Source: Paenibacillus pabuli
Lineage (GTDB): Bacteria > Bacillota > Bacilli > Paenibacillales > Paenibacillaceae
NCBI RefSeq assembly: GCF_023101145.1
Contig: NZ_CP073714.1
Location: 5,146,001 to 5,210,000 of the forward strand
DNA: 64,000 bases
Direction of reading: 5' to 3'
The position numbers were made by a program, and so were the translations under genes. Shown piece after piece: positions 1 to 8,183 of this stretch. How positions within the stretch are numbered: position 1 is the stretch's first letter; each line of letters begins with the position of its first letter. The notes under the pieces were generated by a model that was given only the letters and a program-made list of their open reading frames with translations, did no database searches and was not told the origin of the DNA.

Positions 1-236
1 GGAACATGTACAGGCAGAACATAATATGAGGGGCCTCCCAGTGTAGTTCTGCGCTCCCCGATTGAAAGCATCTTTGTTCCTTGAACCGTAAAACCAATCA
101 TCGGCTCGTAGAGCGCTGCAAGCTGATGAGCAGGAATATCTCCCTTAATCATACTCAGCCCTGGAACTTCGGTTTCAATTGGTCGAGTGCCTGCACATTT
201 CATTAATTTGATAATTTCATCAATAACTTTTTTCAT
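1..236 (-). CDS. AraC-type transcriptional regulator, N-terminal part (cut by window edge)
   Basis: The ATG at 236 opens a leftward frame that stays open to the window edge (78 codons visible). The product begins MKKVIDEIIKLM and continues with GLSMIKGDIPAHQLAALYEP and GFTVQGTK, which matches the cupin-like AraC_N effector domain of a subgroup of AraC regulators. The helix-turn-helix half lies outside the window. It diverges from the SDR oxidoreductase at 451, a common pairing for this subgroup, so it may control that gene (inference). The family is fairly sure; the effector is unknown. Confidence 0.75.
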   Translation of the reverse strand, partial: MKKVIDEIIKLMKCAGTRPIETEVPGLSMIKGDIPAHQLAALYEPMIGFTVQGTKMLSIGERRTTLGGPSYYVLPVHV

Positions 237-450
237 ACACCTATCTTATCAGATGAATCTGTATCCCTCAACACAGCTCTGAAATGAAGCAGCATTTTTA
301 GGCTCATCTAACGTTATAAAGGAAAGACATTTTCTGTTTGTTATAATTACACGTGGTGTTTTTAGGCAATTTAAAGGTGTGATTAGATCTATATTATTTA
401 CGCAGAGAATACTAAAATAAAGTCCAGATCGATCACAAGAAAGGGTGGAT

Positions 451-1209
451 ATGATGAAAATTGCAATCGTAACAGGTGGAAGTAATGGCATTGGAAAAGC
501 GACGGCTCTGGAGCTAGGCAAGCGCGGAATTAGCGTGATTCTCACATACAATTCCTATAAGGATAGAGCAGAAGCGGTCGTTAAGGAAGTGGAGAAAAAT
601 GCAGGAGTTCGGGCTGTAGCACTGAAGTTAAATCTGACCCAAATATCAACATTCGAAGGTTTCGCCTTAGAAGTCAAGCAGTACCTCAACGATATCTGGG
701 ACAGAACAACTTTTGATTACTTAGTTAATAATGGTGGTATTGGCGGACCTATGATGTTCAATGAGATGACCGAAGAATACTTCGACAACATTCTTAATAC
801 GAACTTTAAAGGACCCGTTTTTTTAACACAACACCTTGTGCGATTTATGGATGATCATGGAGCCATCGTTAATACTACGAGTTCATCCAAGAACCAATCA
901 TTCCCAGGTTACTCTGCCTACGGCTCGTTAAAAGCAGCCTTCTCCACATGGACTCGTTATATCGCCAAAGAACTTGCACCTCGCAACATTCGGGTCAACG
1001 CCGTTTCTCCCGGCCCTACGCATAGCAATTTCGGCGATGGAGTATTCGATAAACATCCCGAATTCATCAAACCACTGGCTGAGCAATCTGTATTTGGCAG
1101 AATAGGCCAACCAGAAGATCTTGCGAAGGTCATTGTGAACATATTGTCCGATGATTTCGGCTGGGTCACAGCCCAAGACATCGAAGTATCTGGCGGACAC
1201 TTGCTCTAA
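451..1209 (+). CDS. SDR family NAD(P)-dependent oxidoreductase
   Basis: Classical short-chain dehydrogenase of about 252 residues. The N-terminal dinucleotide motif TGGSNGIG, the NNGG motif and the catalytic Tyr-x-x-x-Lys (YGSLK) after a serine-rich strand are all visible, followed by the NAVSPGP segment. The frame also runs up to a GTG at 445, but the purine-rich AAGAAAGGGTGG site places initiation at ATG 451 or 454. Members reduce or oxidise carbonyl and alcohol groups on many small substrates, and sequence alone does not give the substrate. It diverges from the partial AraC-type regulator to its left. Confidence 0.85.
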   Translation: MMKIAIVTGGSNGIGKATALELGKRGISVILTYNSYKDRAEAVVKEVEKNAGVRAVALKLNLTQISTFEGFALEVKQYLNDIWDRTTFDYLVNNGGIGGPMMFNEMTEEYFDNILNTNFKGPVFLTQHLVRFMDDHGAIVNTTSSSKNQSFPGYSAYGSLKAAFSTWTRYIAKELAPRNIRVNAVSPGPTHSNFGDGVFDKHPEFIKPLAEQSVFGRIGQPEDLAKVIVNILSDDFGWVTAQDIEVSGGHLL

Positions 1210-1354
1210 GCGTGTGAGAACGACATGGGGGGCGCCATCTTGAAGAAACGCCAGAGGCTAAACATTGACACCAATCCAACTCTCACATATTTTTAAAAAT
1301 CGAGAAAACAAAGATTACATTTCTAGCTGTATATACCACTGTAATTCTTGTTAT

Positions 1355-1406
1355 ACTCCCATCATAGTAGACAGTAGAAATAACTCTACTATGATGGGAG
1401 TTTTGT
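1355..1406 (+). terminator. Strong 17-bp hairpin, probable rightward terminator
   Basis: Arms 1355-1371 and 1385-1401 are perfectly complementary over 17 bp with a 13-nt loop, and TTTGT follows on the plus strand. It lies 145 bp after the SDR stop codon and is the main structure in the 302-bp gap between the SDR gene and yaaA. The rest of that gap shows nothing recognisable. Confidence 0.6.
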
Positions 1407-1511
1407 ATGCCAGGGGAAGCCAATGTCATTTGAAATCAATATTCATGTTGTAAAGCGTTTTGATTAACGACAATATAGCCACTCTTCTATATATAATTGG
1501 CACACTAATGA

Positions 1512-2264
1512 CTATTTTCCCTCTGAATATATAAATACATAATTCCCTTCATCCGAGTTCTCTTCTGAGAAAACAAAACCTAACCGATCAAAGTTTCTAA
1601 TATCCTCCACATCTGTAATCTTCCGCTCTGCCATATACCGCACCATCTCACCTCTCGCCATTTTGGCCCGTGTTGCCTTTTCAACAAGCTTCCCATCGAC
1701 CATTTGTCCAAATACACAAGTGATCATCCGGGTTTCCTCCTTCAGAAAAGGGGTGATGTTCTTGCTATACTCTTTGGAAGCCAGATTCAGAATGCAGTTA
1801 CTTTCCGCTTGAAGCTGATCGGCCAACTTGCTGCCCCAGAATTGATAGAGCGATTTGAAACCTGGACCTTGCAGCCTGCCCTGCATCTCCAAGCGATAAG
1901 GGGTAACCCCATCCAAAGGCCGCAACATGCCATAAAAACCGGATAAGATACGTAAATGCTGCTGAAGATACTCCAGTTCCTCATGTTGAAAAACACCCGG
2001 AGCCATATACTGATACTGAATGCCCTCATAGGCATAGATGGCTGGCGTAAGATTTGCTTTTATATTCATATTCCGAATCCGCTCCACGTTCTGTTCGGCG
2101 ATTGCATCGTTACACTTCCACATTGTTTTGAGCTCGTCATAGGATAACTTTTGAAGCAGACTTAATAGCTGTTCTGATTCGTTTATAAATTGCGGCATCT
2201 GCGCGATCGCCATAAGATCGGTATCGATCTTCATCTTTTTAGCTGGTGATATAATAATTCTCAT
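1512..2264 (-). CDS. yaaA: Peroxide stress protein YaaA (UPF0246/DUF328)
   Basis: 250 residues beginning MRIIISPAKKMKID, the hallmark N-terminus of the YaaA family. YSGFYGMLRPLDGVTPYRLEM-type sequence (here LSGFYGMLRPLDG) and the basic C-terminal region are also present. In E. coli YaaA limits intracellular iron and DNA damage under peroxide stress and binds DNA; the role in Firmicutes is less studied. Length is typical. An AAGGATGG site precedes the ATG. It stands alone between the SDR gene and the SPFH gene. Confidence 0.88.
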   Translation of the reverse strand: MRIIISPAKKMKIDTDLMAIAQMPQFINESEQLLSLLQKLSYDELKTMWKCNDAIAEQNVERIRNMNIKANLTPAIYAYEGIQYQYMAPGVFQHEELEYLQQHLRILSGFYGMLRPLDGVTPYRLEMQGRLQGPGFKSLYQFWGSKLADQLQAESNCILNLASKEYSKNITPFLKEETRMITCVFGQMVDGKLVEKATRAKMARGEMVRYMAERKITDVEDIRNFDRLGFVFSEENSDEGNYVFIYSEGK

Positions 2265-2382
2265 CGTGCTGATCCATCCTTAATCTACCGTTGTTATTGT
2301 CGTTATCCATTGTACAGGATTGGCTAAGTGAATCCAATGGTGAGGCTCACTGTTTCTCCTCGCGGTATCTTTGAAAAGACTC

Positions 2383-2425
2383 AAAAATGAACAAGTCAGC
2401 CCACAATTGGACCGGCTTGTTCATT
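2383..2425 (-). terminator. Leftward terminator of the SPFH gene
   Basis: A perfect 10-bp stem (2386-2395 with 2416-2425) is followed on the minus strand by a short T run. It lies about 55 bp after the stop codon of the prohibitin-like gene. Confidence 0.65.
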
Positions 2426-2478
2426 AGATTCAATAAATTCAATTGGATGAGAAAGTATTAAGTGCATTTAAACCGCTA

Positions 2479-3357
2479 TTAGGGAGATACGCTTCCCGCA
2501 CTGCTATTTTGCTCTACTTTAGTACCTGGCAATTGAATCATTGGCGTGTTGGACCCACTTACATATGGAAGGGCTCCGTCCCATTTCTTGATCGTTTCAT
2601 ATTCAACGAGTTGACTCGATAAGGATTGTTGAAGCTCTTTATTGGCTTTAGCTTGACCTTCTGCTTCGATCAATAGTTTGTCTGCATTACCTTGTGCTTC
2701 CACGCGCTTACGTTCTGCTTCTTTCTTGGCGATCTCCAGTTCAGTCGTTTTACGTTCCAGTTCTTGAGATGCTTCGACACGCTTATCGATGGCTTCCTGA
2801 GTCTTGGCGTCAGGTTGAGGAACACCCACAGTAACGTTGGATACAATAAAGCCTAACTCTTTAACGTCATCAGAAAAACGTTGCTGGACGTCTACGCCTG
2901 CGTCGGATGACTTTTCACCATACACATCAATGACTGTAAACTTGGAAATGCCTTTACGAGCTGCGTCACGGAAACGTGTTTTGAGATATGTATCCTCAAT
3001 TTCTTGAATGCTAATTGGCCCAAATGTATTAAAGATAGAAGATACTTTACTTGGTTCTACTTGGTAGTTATAAGCAAAATCAATTGTGATGTTTTTTCCG
3101 TCAGAAGTCGCAATTTGAATATCTTTGTACTCAACCGTTTGAATTCGGATCGGATATTTCGTCACTTTATCAAACGCTCCAACGAGTTTCCACCCTTGAC
3201 TCAGTGTACTGTCTTTTACACCTCCATTGGGTGAATATACAACCCCGACATATCCATTAGGAATTCGTGTTACAAAGAAAGTCACCAGTAATACTCCCAC
3301 GATAATAACCAATGCAACCGTGATCGCCCCTACCCTAAACGTCTTTGAATTTTTCAT
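2479..3357 (-). CDS. SPFH/prohibitin-domain membrane protein
   Basis: About 292 residues. One N-terminal membrane segment (roughly residues 10-30) is followed by an SPFH/Band 7 domain starting near the TRIPNGYVGVVYSPNGGV stretch. A long charged helix rich in Glu, Lys and Ala (about 185-245) is typical of prohibitin oligomerisation. Band 7 proteins scaffold membrane microdomains and protease complexes. An ATG at 3363 is also in frame, but the AGGAG site lies only 2 nt from it and 7-8 nt from ATG 3357, so 3357 is preferred. The start overlaps the end of the small membrane protein gene, so the two are probably translationally coupled. Confidence 0.85.
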   Translation of the reverse strand: MKNSKTFRVGAITVALVIIVGVLLVTFFVTRIPNGYVGVVYSPNGGVKDSTLSQGWKLVGAFDKVTKYPIRIQTVEYKDIQIATSDGKNITIDFAYNYQVEPSKVSSIFNTFGPISIQEIEDTYLKTRFRDAARKGISKFTVIDVYGEKSSDAGVDVQQRFSDDVKELGFIVSNVTVGVPQPDAKTQEAIDKRVEASQELERKTTELEIAKKEAERKRVEAQGNADKLLIEAEGQAKANKELQQSLSSQLVEYETIKKWDGALPYVSGSNTPMIQLPGTKVEQNSSAGSVSP

Positions 3358-3493
3358 CAACATTCTCCTCTTGTTTGAATTTATCGTACTTTTTCAGAAT
3401 TCTACTACCTATTTTATTGAATAGCGGGATCATTAATGCCCATAGAATAAATGCTAGGATCAAGATTAAAATGATTCCCCCAATAAATGGCAT
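3335..3493 (-). CDS. Small single-span membrane protein (52 aa)
   Basis: The ATG at 3493 follows an AGGGGAGG site with 6-nt spacing. The 52-residue product has one hydrophobic helix right at the N-terminus (FIGGIILILILAFILWALMI) and then a charged tail (KKYDKFKQEENVDEKFKDV). Its last codons overlap the first codons of the SPFH gene by about 23 bp, so the two are very likely co-translated and may form one complex (inference). No family was recognised. An upstream in-frame ATG at 3544 lacks a good ribosome site. Confidence 0.7.
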   Translation of the reverse strand: MPFIGGIILILILAFILWALMIPLFNKIGSRILKKYDKFKQEENVDEKFKDV

Positions 3494-3631
3494 ATTCGTC
3501 CTCCCCTCTATGGATGTAACCAAGCACAAATTTATAAATAGCAACTAATTATATCCTTCTTTATATATACTTTGTAAAATCGTATTCGGTTTCAATGATA
3601 TTCAGACACCATTCCAATATTCTTCTACAGC

Positions 3632-3682
3632 TAAAAGAAACCCCGGTAGCACGTCTGCATTCAGCAGCGTACAGCCGAGGTT
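3632..3682 (-). terminator. Leftward terminator of the SleB-like gene
   Basis: Arms 3639-3646 and 3675-3682 pair (AACC-CCGG core with one G-U), and a T-rich TTTCTTTT tail follows on the minus strand. It is about 55 bp after the stop of the cell wall hydrolase gene. Confidence 0.6.
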
Positions 3683-3736
3683 CATCATCATTATCATTTC
3701 ACATTTCAGATATTACACTATATATCTCTACCTAAC

Positions 3737-4780
3737 TCATCTCGTAAAATCATGCTGCCCAATTGTCAGCAAGGTCGGTCTGCTCTTACTCCACATCGAT
3801 GTGGCAATCTTCGGATTGTAATAATACAGCGCACCATGCGTAGGATCAACACCATTCAACGCTTTACGCGCTGCCTTATACGAGGTCGCCGTCGGCTTTG
3901 TATTAAACTGTCCATCGTCTATGGCCGTGAACTGCCCTTTTTGGAAAATTACTTTCGGGATTGATGACGGGAATGCATTTGAATGCACTCGGTTCAAGAC
4001 AACCGCGCCTACAGCAACCTGTCCTTCAAAGGATTCTCCGCGCGCTTCACCATGGATCAGCTTTGCCAACTGGCGCAGCGTCTCTCCCTCGGCCTTGGCC
4101 TTCTTGTTCAGTCTATTCAGTGTTGCCGGACCTGCAATCCCATCTGCACTCAGCCCCTGAGCCTGTTGGAACTTACGGACGGCGCCTTTGGTGATAGAAC
4201 CGTAATATCCGGTCAATCCAGCTTTAAAATACCCCAGATCACTTAATTGCTCCTGCAATTGCAGCACATGTTCACTGCGAACCCCCTGCTCCAGCTTCTG
4301 CGCTCCCGCAGAAGGAGCTGCCACGGTCAGTCCCAGAGTCATCGCGCAGGCACCGAGAAACATACTGACCAGACCTGCTTTTTTGCCAGCCTTTCTCCCC
4401 CTGCGATGGGTGACTTTCCGGCTGACGGTAATAGGCTCCATGTGGTCAGTGCTTGTGTGCAATTCATGCAGATCAAGCCTCTGATCCCTGCTATCGAATC
4501 TAACTTCTTCATCTGAACTGTAAATATAGCTTGTCACCTTCATCTGCTTCATATCTTTCATCACTTCTACAGGAGTAAGATCAATCACATCATACCTCCC
4601 GTTTATCTCACTCATCCTATCGTTGCCACTATAGCTGTACATCACATTCATCCCGACATTCTCAATCACACGTACTACTTCACACACGCTATGCTGCTCA
4701 CTCATCATATGCTTTTCATTCATTGTATTCTTTTCATTCATTTCACACGTCTGATCCATTTCAAATTTGTTCTTCATCAT
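3737..4780 (-). CDS. SleB-like cell wall hydrolase with peptidoglycan-binding domain
   Basis: About 347 residues. Order: a polar Met- and Glu-rich N-terminal region of about 125 residues; a basic stretch (RKVTHRRGRKAGKK); a hydrophobic helix ending in APSAGAQ; a PG_binding_1 domain (LQEQLSDLGYFKAG to GPATLNRL); and a C-terminal Hydrolase_2 domain (LIHGEARGESFEGQVAVGAV, VLNRVHSNAFP). SleB-family enzymes are lytic transglycosylases or hydrolases of spore cortex or cell wall. The GTG at 4795 overlaps the GGAGG site, so ATG 4780 (8-nt spacing) is preferred. The long region before the membrane helix is unusual for SleB, which normally starts with a signal peptide. Confidence 0.85.
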   Translation of the reverse strand: MMKNKFEMDQTCEMNEKNTMNEKHMMSEQHSVCEVVRVIENVGMNVMYSYSGNDRMSEINGRYDVIDLTPVEVMKDMKQMKVTSYIYSSDEEVRFDSRDQRLDLHELHTSTDHMEPITVSRKVTHRRGRKAGKKAGLVSMFLGACAMTLGLTVAAPSAGAQKLEQGVRSEHVLQLQEQLSDLGYFKAGLTGYYGSITKGAVRKFQQAQGLSADGIAGPATLNRLNKKAKAEGETLRQLAKLIHGEARGESFEGQVAVGAVVLNRVHSNAFPSSIPKVIFQKGQFTAIDDGQFNTKPTATSYKAARKALNGVDPTHGALYYYNPKIATSMWSKSRPTLLTIGQHDFTR

Positions 4781-4925
4781 TCCATTAACCTCCACTTTTC
4801 TGAATCCAGATCCACTTCTTTCCCCTGAATCCTCACGGCCCTACATCCCGAGTGTCATTATAGGATATAGAAAAAGTGACGTCTATCGGACCGATGGCGC
4901 AGGCGAAAATCCACTTCAAACATAG

Positions 4926-4970
4926 CAAAAAGAGGCATGAGCCCATGGTCACGCCATAGTCATGCCTCTT
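4926..4970 (-). terminator. Leftward terminator of the MFS gene
   Basis: An 11-bp stem (AAGAGGCATGA paired with TCATGCCTCTT) is followed by TTTTT on the minus strand, 88 bp beyond the MFS stop codon. Confidence 0.75.
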
Positions 4971-5057
4971 CCTGTATCAACCTTGTACCGCTTGTACAGC
5001 CCATTATTTCCGTAGGCAGGTTGACCCGTAGAAAAGTTGCGTTGTATTTATTGACAT

Positions 5058-6275
5058 TTATTCGGCCAGTTCCAGGCCCTTCGTTTCCCGGCCCAGGAAC
5101 AACACAGCGGCTGCGCCAATGAGGATGGTCACGAAGAAAATTGTAAAAATCAGGCTGATTGCCACTTCACGCTGAACCAGCATACCAACCATTAATGGAG
5201 CAAGCACGCCCCCAATCCGGCCTACCGATGTGGCAAGACCTACACCTGTGGAACGAACGGAAGTGGGGTACAATTCTGGACTATACGCGTAAAGACCGCC
5301 CCAAGCACCCAGATTGAAGAAGGAAAGACAGATCCCTGCGGTCAGAATCGTCGCTTCGGTTGTTGCCAGTCCAAAAGCAATTGCACTTACTGCTGTCAAT
5401 GTAAGATAAACGACAAGTACAAATTTTCGCCCAAACCGCTCAATGAAGTACGCCGCCGTAAAGTAACCTGGCAGCTGTGCGATCGTCATAATCAGCACGT
5501 ATTGAAAACTTTTGACCAGGGTAAACCCTTTTGCCATGACCACCGAAGGTAGCCACAGGAACATGCCATAATAGGAGAAAATGACGGTAAACCATAAGAT
5601 CCAGAGCATCAACGTGGTACGGCGATGAGGTGCTGACCAGACCGTCGCAACCTTTTCGCGGAACGTGATTTTCTTAATCTTGGTATTGTTCTTGTAACGA
5701 GGCGGGTCCTGAATGGCACGGCGCAGATATAGCGCATAGAACGCCGGAACGGCACCAATCGCAAAAGCAATTCTCCAGCCGTATTCCGGGATAACAAAGT
5801 TGGCAATGAGTGCGGATACAATCCAGCCACCTGCCCAGAAGCTCTCCAGCAGTACGACCGCACGTCCACGTTCTGCCGTAGGCATCGACTCTGATACCAA
5901 TGTAGATGCCACAGGCAGCTCTCCACCGAGGCCGATACCGGCAATCAGACGCAGCACACACAATACGGCGAATCCGGTGGCCAAGGCTGACAGGCCGCTC
6001 GCAATCGTAAATACAAGCAGAGTCCACATCAATATGGCCTTTCGGCCGAAACGGTCCGCAAGTGCCCCCGCAAGCAATGCACCTAGCGCCATACCGATGG
6101 AGTTGATACTCGTAAGCACCCCGACTTGTCCGGGACTGAGACTCCATTCCTTGGCGAGTGCAGCCACGATGAAGGAAATCATGCCGACTTCCATTGCATC
6201 AAACAGCCAGCTCATGCCGGCACTGAACAGCAGCTTGCGCTGCTTGGGATTCCGCAATACTTCCAGTTTGCTCAT
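5058..6275 (-). CDS. MFS transporter, NiaP/YceI-like
   Basis: 405 residues with about 12 predicted membrane helices. The N-terminus (SWLFDAMEVGMISFIVAAL), ADRFGRKA in loop 2-3 and GLGGELPVASTLVSESMP in helix 4 closely resemble B. subtilis YceI/NiaP, a niacin uptake carrier in the sugar/organic acid MFS branch. Substrate assignment from similarity alone is uncertain, because related carriers move aromatic acids or sugars. It follows the carbohydrate ABC permease genes after 114 bp on the same strand and has its own terminator. An AAGGGAG site precedes the ATG. Confidence 0.82.
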   Translation of the reverse strand: MSKLEVLRNPKQRKLLFSAGMSWLFDAMEVGMISFIVAALAKEWSLSPGQVGVLTSINSIGMALGALLAGALADRFGRKAILMWTLLVFTIASGLSALATGFAVLCVLRLIAGIGLGGELPVASTLVSESMPTAERGRAVVLLESFWAGGWIVSALIANFVIPEYGWRIAFAIGAVPAFYALYLRRAIQDPPRYKNNTKIKKITFREKVATVWSAPHRRTTLMLWILWFTVIFSYYGMFLWLPSVVMAKGFTLVKSFQYVLIMTIAQLPGYFTAAYFIERFGRKFVLVVYLTLTAVSAIAFGLATTEATILTAGICLSFFNLGAWGGLYAYSPELYPTSVRSTGVGLATSVGRIGGVLAPLMVGMLVQREVAISLIFTIFFVTILIGAAAVLFLGRETKGLELAE

Positions 6276-6389
6276 GTCTTATAGCTCCCTTGATCTCTAT
6301 GTAGTCATTCTGACACTAAACCATTATTATGCAGAATGATCCAGAAATCAATGTAAAATACGCATAACCGTTGATCTTATTTCCATACC

Positions 6390-7205
6390 TTACCCTTTCA
6401 GTGAACCCGCTGTCAGACCTGCAACAAAATAACGCTGAAGCAATAGGAACAGCACAATCATCGGAATGGCTGTGACCAGTACACCTGTGAGCATCATCGG
6501 ATAGTTGGTTACGTATTCCCCGCGGAACTGCATGAGTGCAAGCGGCAAGGTCAGCTTGGACTTACTGGTAAGCATGAGCATCGGAATCAGCAAATCATTC
6601 CAGACCATCACAAGCAGGAACGTTGCTGTAGCCGCCAGCGAAGGTGCAGCTAATGGCAGAGCAATCCGGGTGTAAAGTCTCCACTCATTCGCACCGTCCA
6701 TACTGCCCGCTTCCAGAATTTCCGAATTGAGCATACGCATGAAGCCTGTCAGCATAAATACGGAGACAGGCATCAGCATGGCGGCTGATACTACAATGAG
6801 TCCCGTCAGGCTATCTGACCATCCAAGCGTACGCGTGAGGGAATAGATTGGCAGCATACTCACTTGGGACGGTACGATCAAACCCGCCACAAACAAGGCA
6901 AACACGATTTTGCCCACACTGCCGCCCCAGCGAACAATGGCATAAGCAATCATGCTGCTAAGCAGCAGCTCAATCGCAACCGTGCCCAGCGTGACGACCA
7001 GGCTGTTCCCGAAATACTGCCACATCGGCTGGTTGCGAAACATGCCCGTGAGATTATCCCACGTAAACGGGTCCGGCCAGCTAAATGGACTGATGAAGAA
7101 GTTGCTGCTTGTTTTGAACGAAGATACAAATACAAAGTACAGCGGAACAAGGATCAACAGCGCGTACACGAACAGGATCAAACGATTGAACCATTTTAGA
7201 ATCAT
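6390..7205 (-). CDS. Carbohydrate ABC transporter permease (MalG type)
   Basis: 271 residues with six hydrophobic segments and the MalG-family BPD_transp_1 fold. The EAA loop reads EAGSMDGANEWRLYTRIALP. It should form the membrane channel together with the permease encoded just upstream (7308-8180). No ATPase gene is in the operon, as is common in Firmicutes where one MsmK/UgpC-type ATPase serves several importers (family knowledge). It is the third gene after the binding protein and first permease, with a 102-bp gap. Confidence 0.9.
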   Translation of the reverse strand: MILKWFNRLILFVYALLILVPLYFVFVSSFKTSSNFFISPFSWPDPFTWDNLTGMFRNQPMWQYFGNSLVVTLGTVAIELLLSSMIAYAIVRWGGSVGKIVFALFVAGLIVPSQVSMLPIYSLTRTLGWSDSLTGLIVVSAAMLMPVSVFMLTGFMRMLNSEILEAGSMDGANEWRLYTRIALPLAAPSLAATATFLLVMVWNDLLIPMLMLTSKSKLTLPLALMQFRGEYVTNYPMMLTGVLVTAIPMIVLFLLLQRYFVAGLTAGSLKG

Positions 7206-7307
7206 ATGCCTTCTCCCTCCCTTCTTCTTTACACGATGAAATCAACAACTTGTTCAATCACTCATGTACTTCCAACTTCCCTGCTCACGAGCAGGCCTAT
7301 CCGTTGG

Positions 7308-8180
7308 TTAATAGCTCACCCGGTCGGCACGCAGCGCCTTGAACTGCAGCAGCGTTAGCAGCGCAAGCAGCACCAGGAAGATCATGGAACCAGCAGAAGC
7401 CAGACCAAACGAATAGCTGCCAAAGGCGGTATGATAGATATATGTCGTCAAAATTTCAGTTGCGTAGTTCGGGCCTCCATCCGTCATCGTGAAAATGAGG
7501 TCAAATGCCTTGAACGACTGAATGGTCGTATAGGCCACAACAATTGTTGCCGAAGGTGCCAGCAGCGGCCAGGTCACGGTACGGAATACCTGCCATTTGC
7601 TGCCGCCGTCCATGCGCGCCGCTTCGTACAGTTCTGCCGGAATGCCTTGCAGACCTGCGATGAATACGATCATCATCTGTCCGGCATGTGCCCAGACTTG
7701 TACAGCGGCAATCGAGTAGATGGCGATCTTCGGATCACCAATCCAGTTGTGGGCCATGCTCCCCATACCTGCCTCGTTCAATCCATAGTTAATTAGCCCG
7801 ATCGAAGGATCATACATGAAAGCCCAGATCAAACCGACCGATACGGAGGACAGAATTGCCGGCAGGAAATACAATGCCCGAAGCACCACACGTGTCTTGG
7901 TATTGCGTACCAGAAGCAGTGCCAGGACAAGTGAAATAAAGGTTTGTGCGATGACAACCGTTAACATGAACTCCACGTTGTTGCCAAAAGCTTTGCGAAA
8001 TACGATGCTGCTGAGACTGTCCTTGTAATTATCCATTCCTACAAATGCATACGACGGGGATACCCCGTCCCAATCCGTAAAGGAGTAGAACAGCCCCGTC
8101 AATGTAGGAAATACGAACAGTGCAACGTACAGCAGCAACCCGGGTAACAGAAACAGGGATAGCTGAATACGGTTCTTCAT
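7308..8180 (-). CDS. Carbohydrate ABC transporter permease (MalF/UgpA type)
   Basis: 290 residues with six membrane segments. The N-terminal LFLLPGLLLYVALFVFPTL segment and the EAA loop (ELYEAARMDGGSKWQVFRTV) define the MalF/UgpA type of sugar permease. The start is 3 bp after the stop of the binding-protein gene, showing tight operon coupling. The substrate is not readable from the sequence, but CUT1-type systems import oligosaccharides, glycerol phosphates or modified sugars. Confidence 0.9.
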   Translation of the reverse strand: MKNRIQLSLFLLPGLLLYVALFVFPTLTGLFYSFTDWDGVSPSYAFVGMDNYKDSLSSIVFRKAFGNNVEFMLTVVIAQTFISLVLALLLVRNTKTRVVLRALYFLPAILSSVSVGLIWAFMYDPSIGLINYGLNEAGMGSMAHNWIGDPKIAIYSIAAVQVWAHAGQMMIVFIAGLQGIPAELYEAARMDGGSKWQVFRTVTWPLLAPSATIVVAYTTIQSFKAFDLIFTMTDGGPNYATEILTTYIYHTAFGSYSFGLASAGSMIFLVLLALLTLLQFKALRADRVSY

Positions 8181-8183
8181 TGT

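Noticed and set aside
1265-1453. 62-codon plus-strand frame after the SDR gene
   Set aside because: It runs through the perfect hairpin at 1355-1401 and has no ribosome site.
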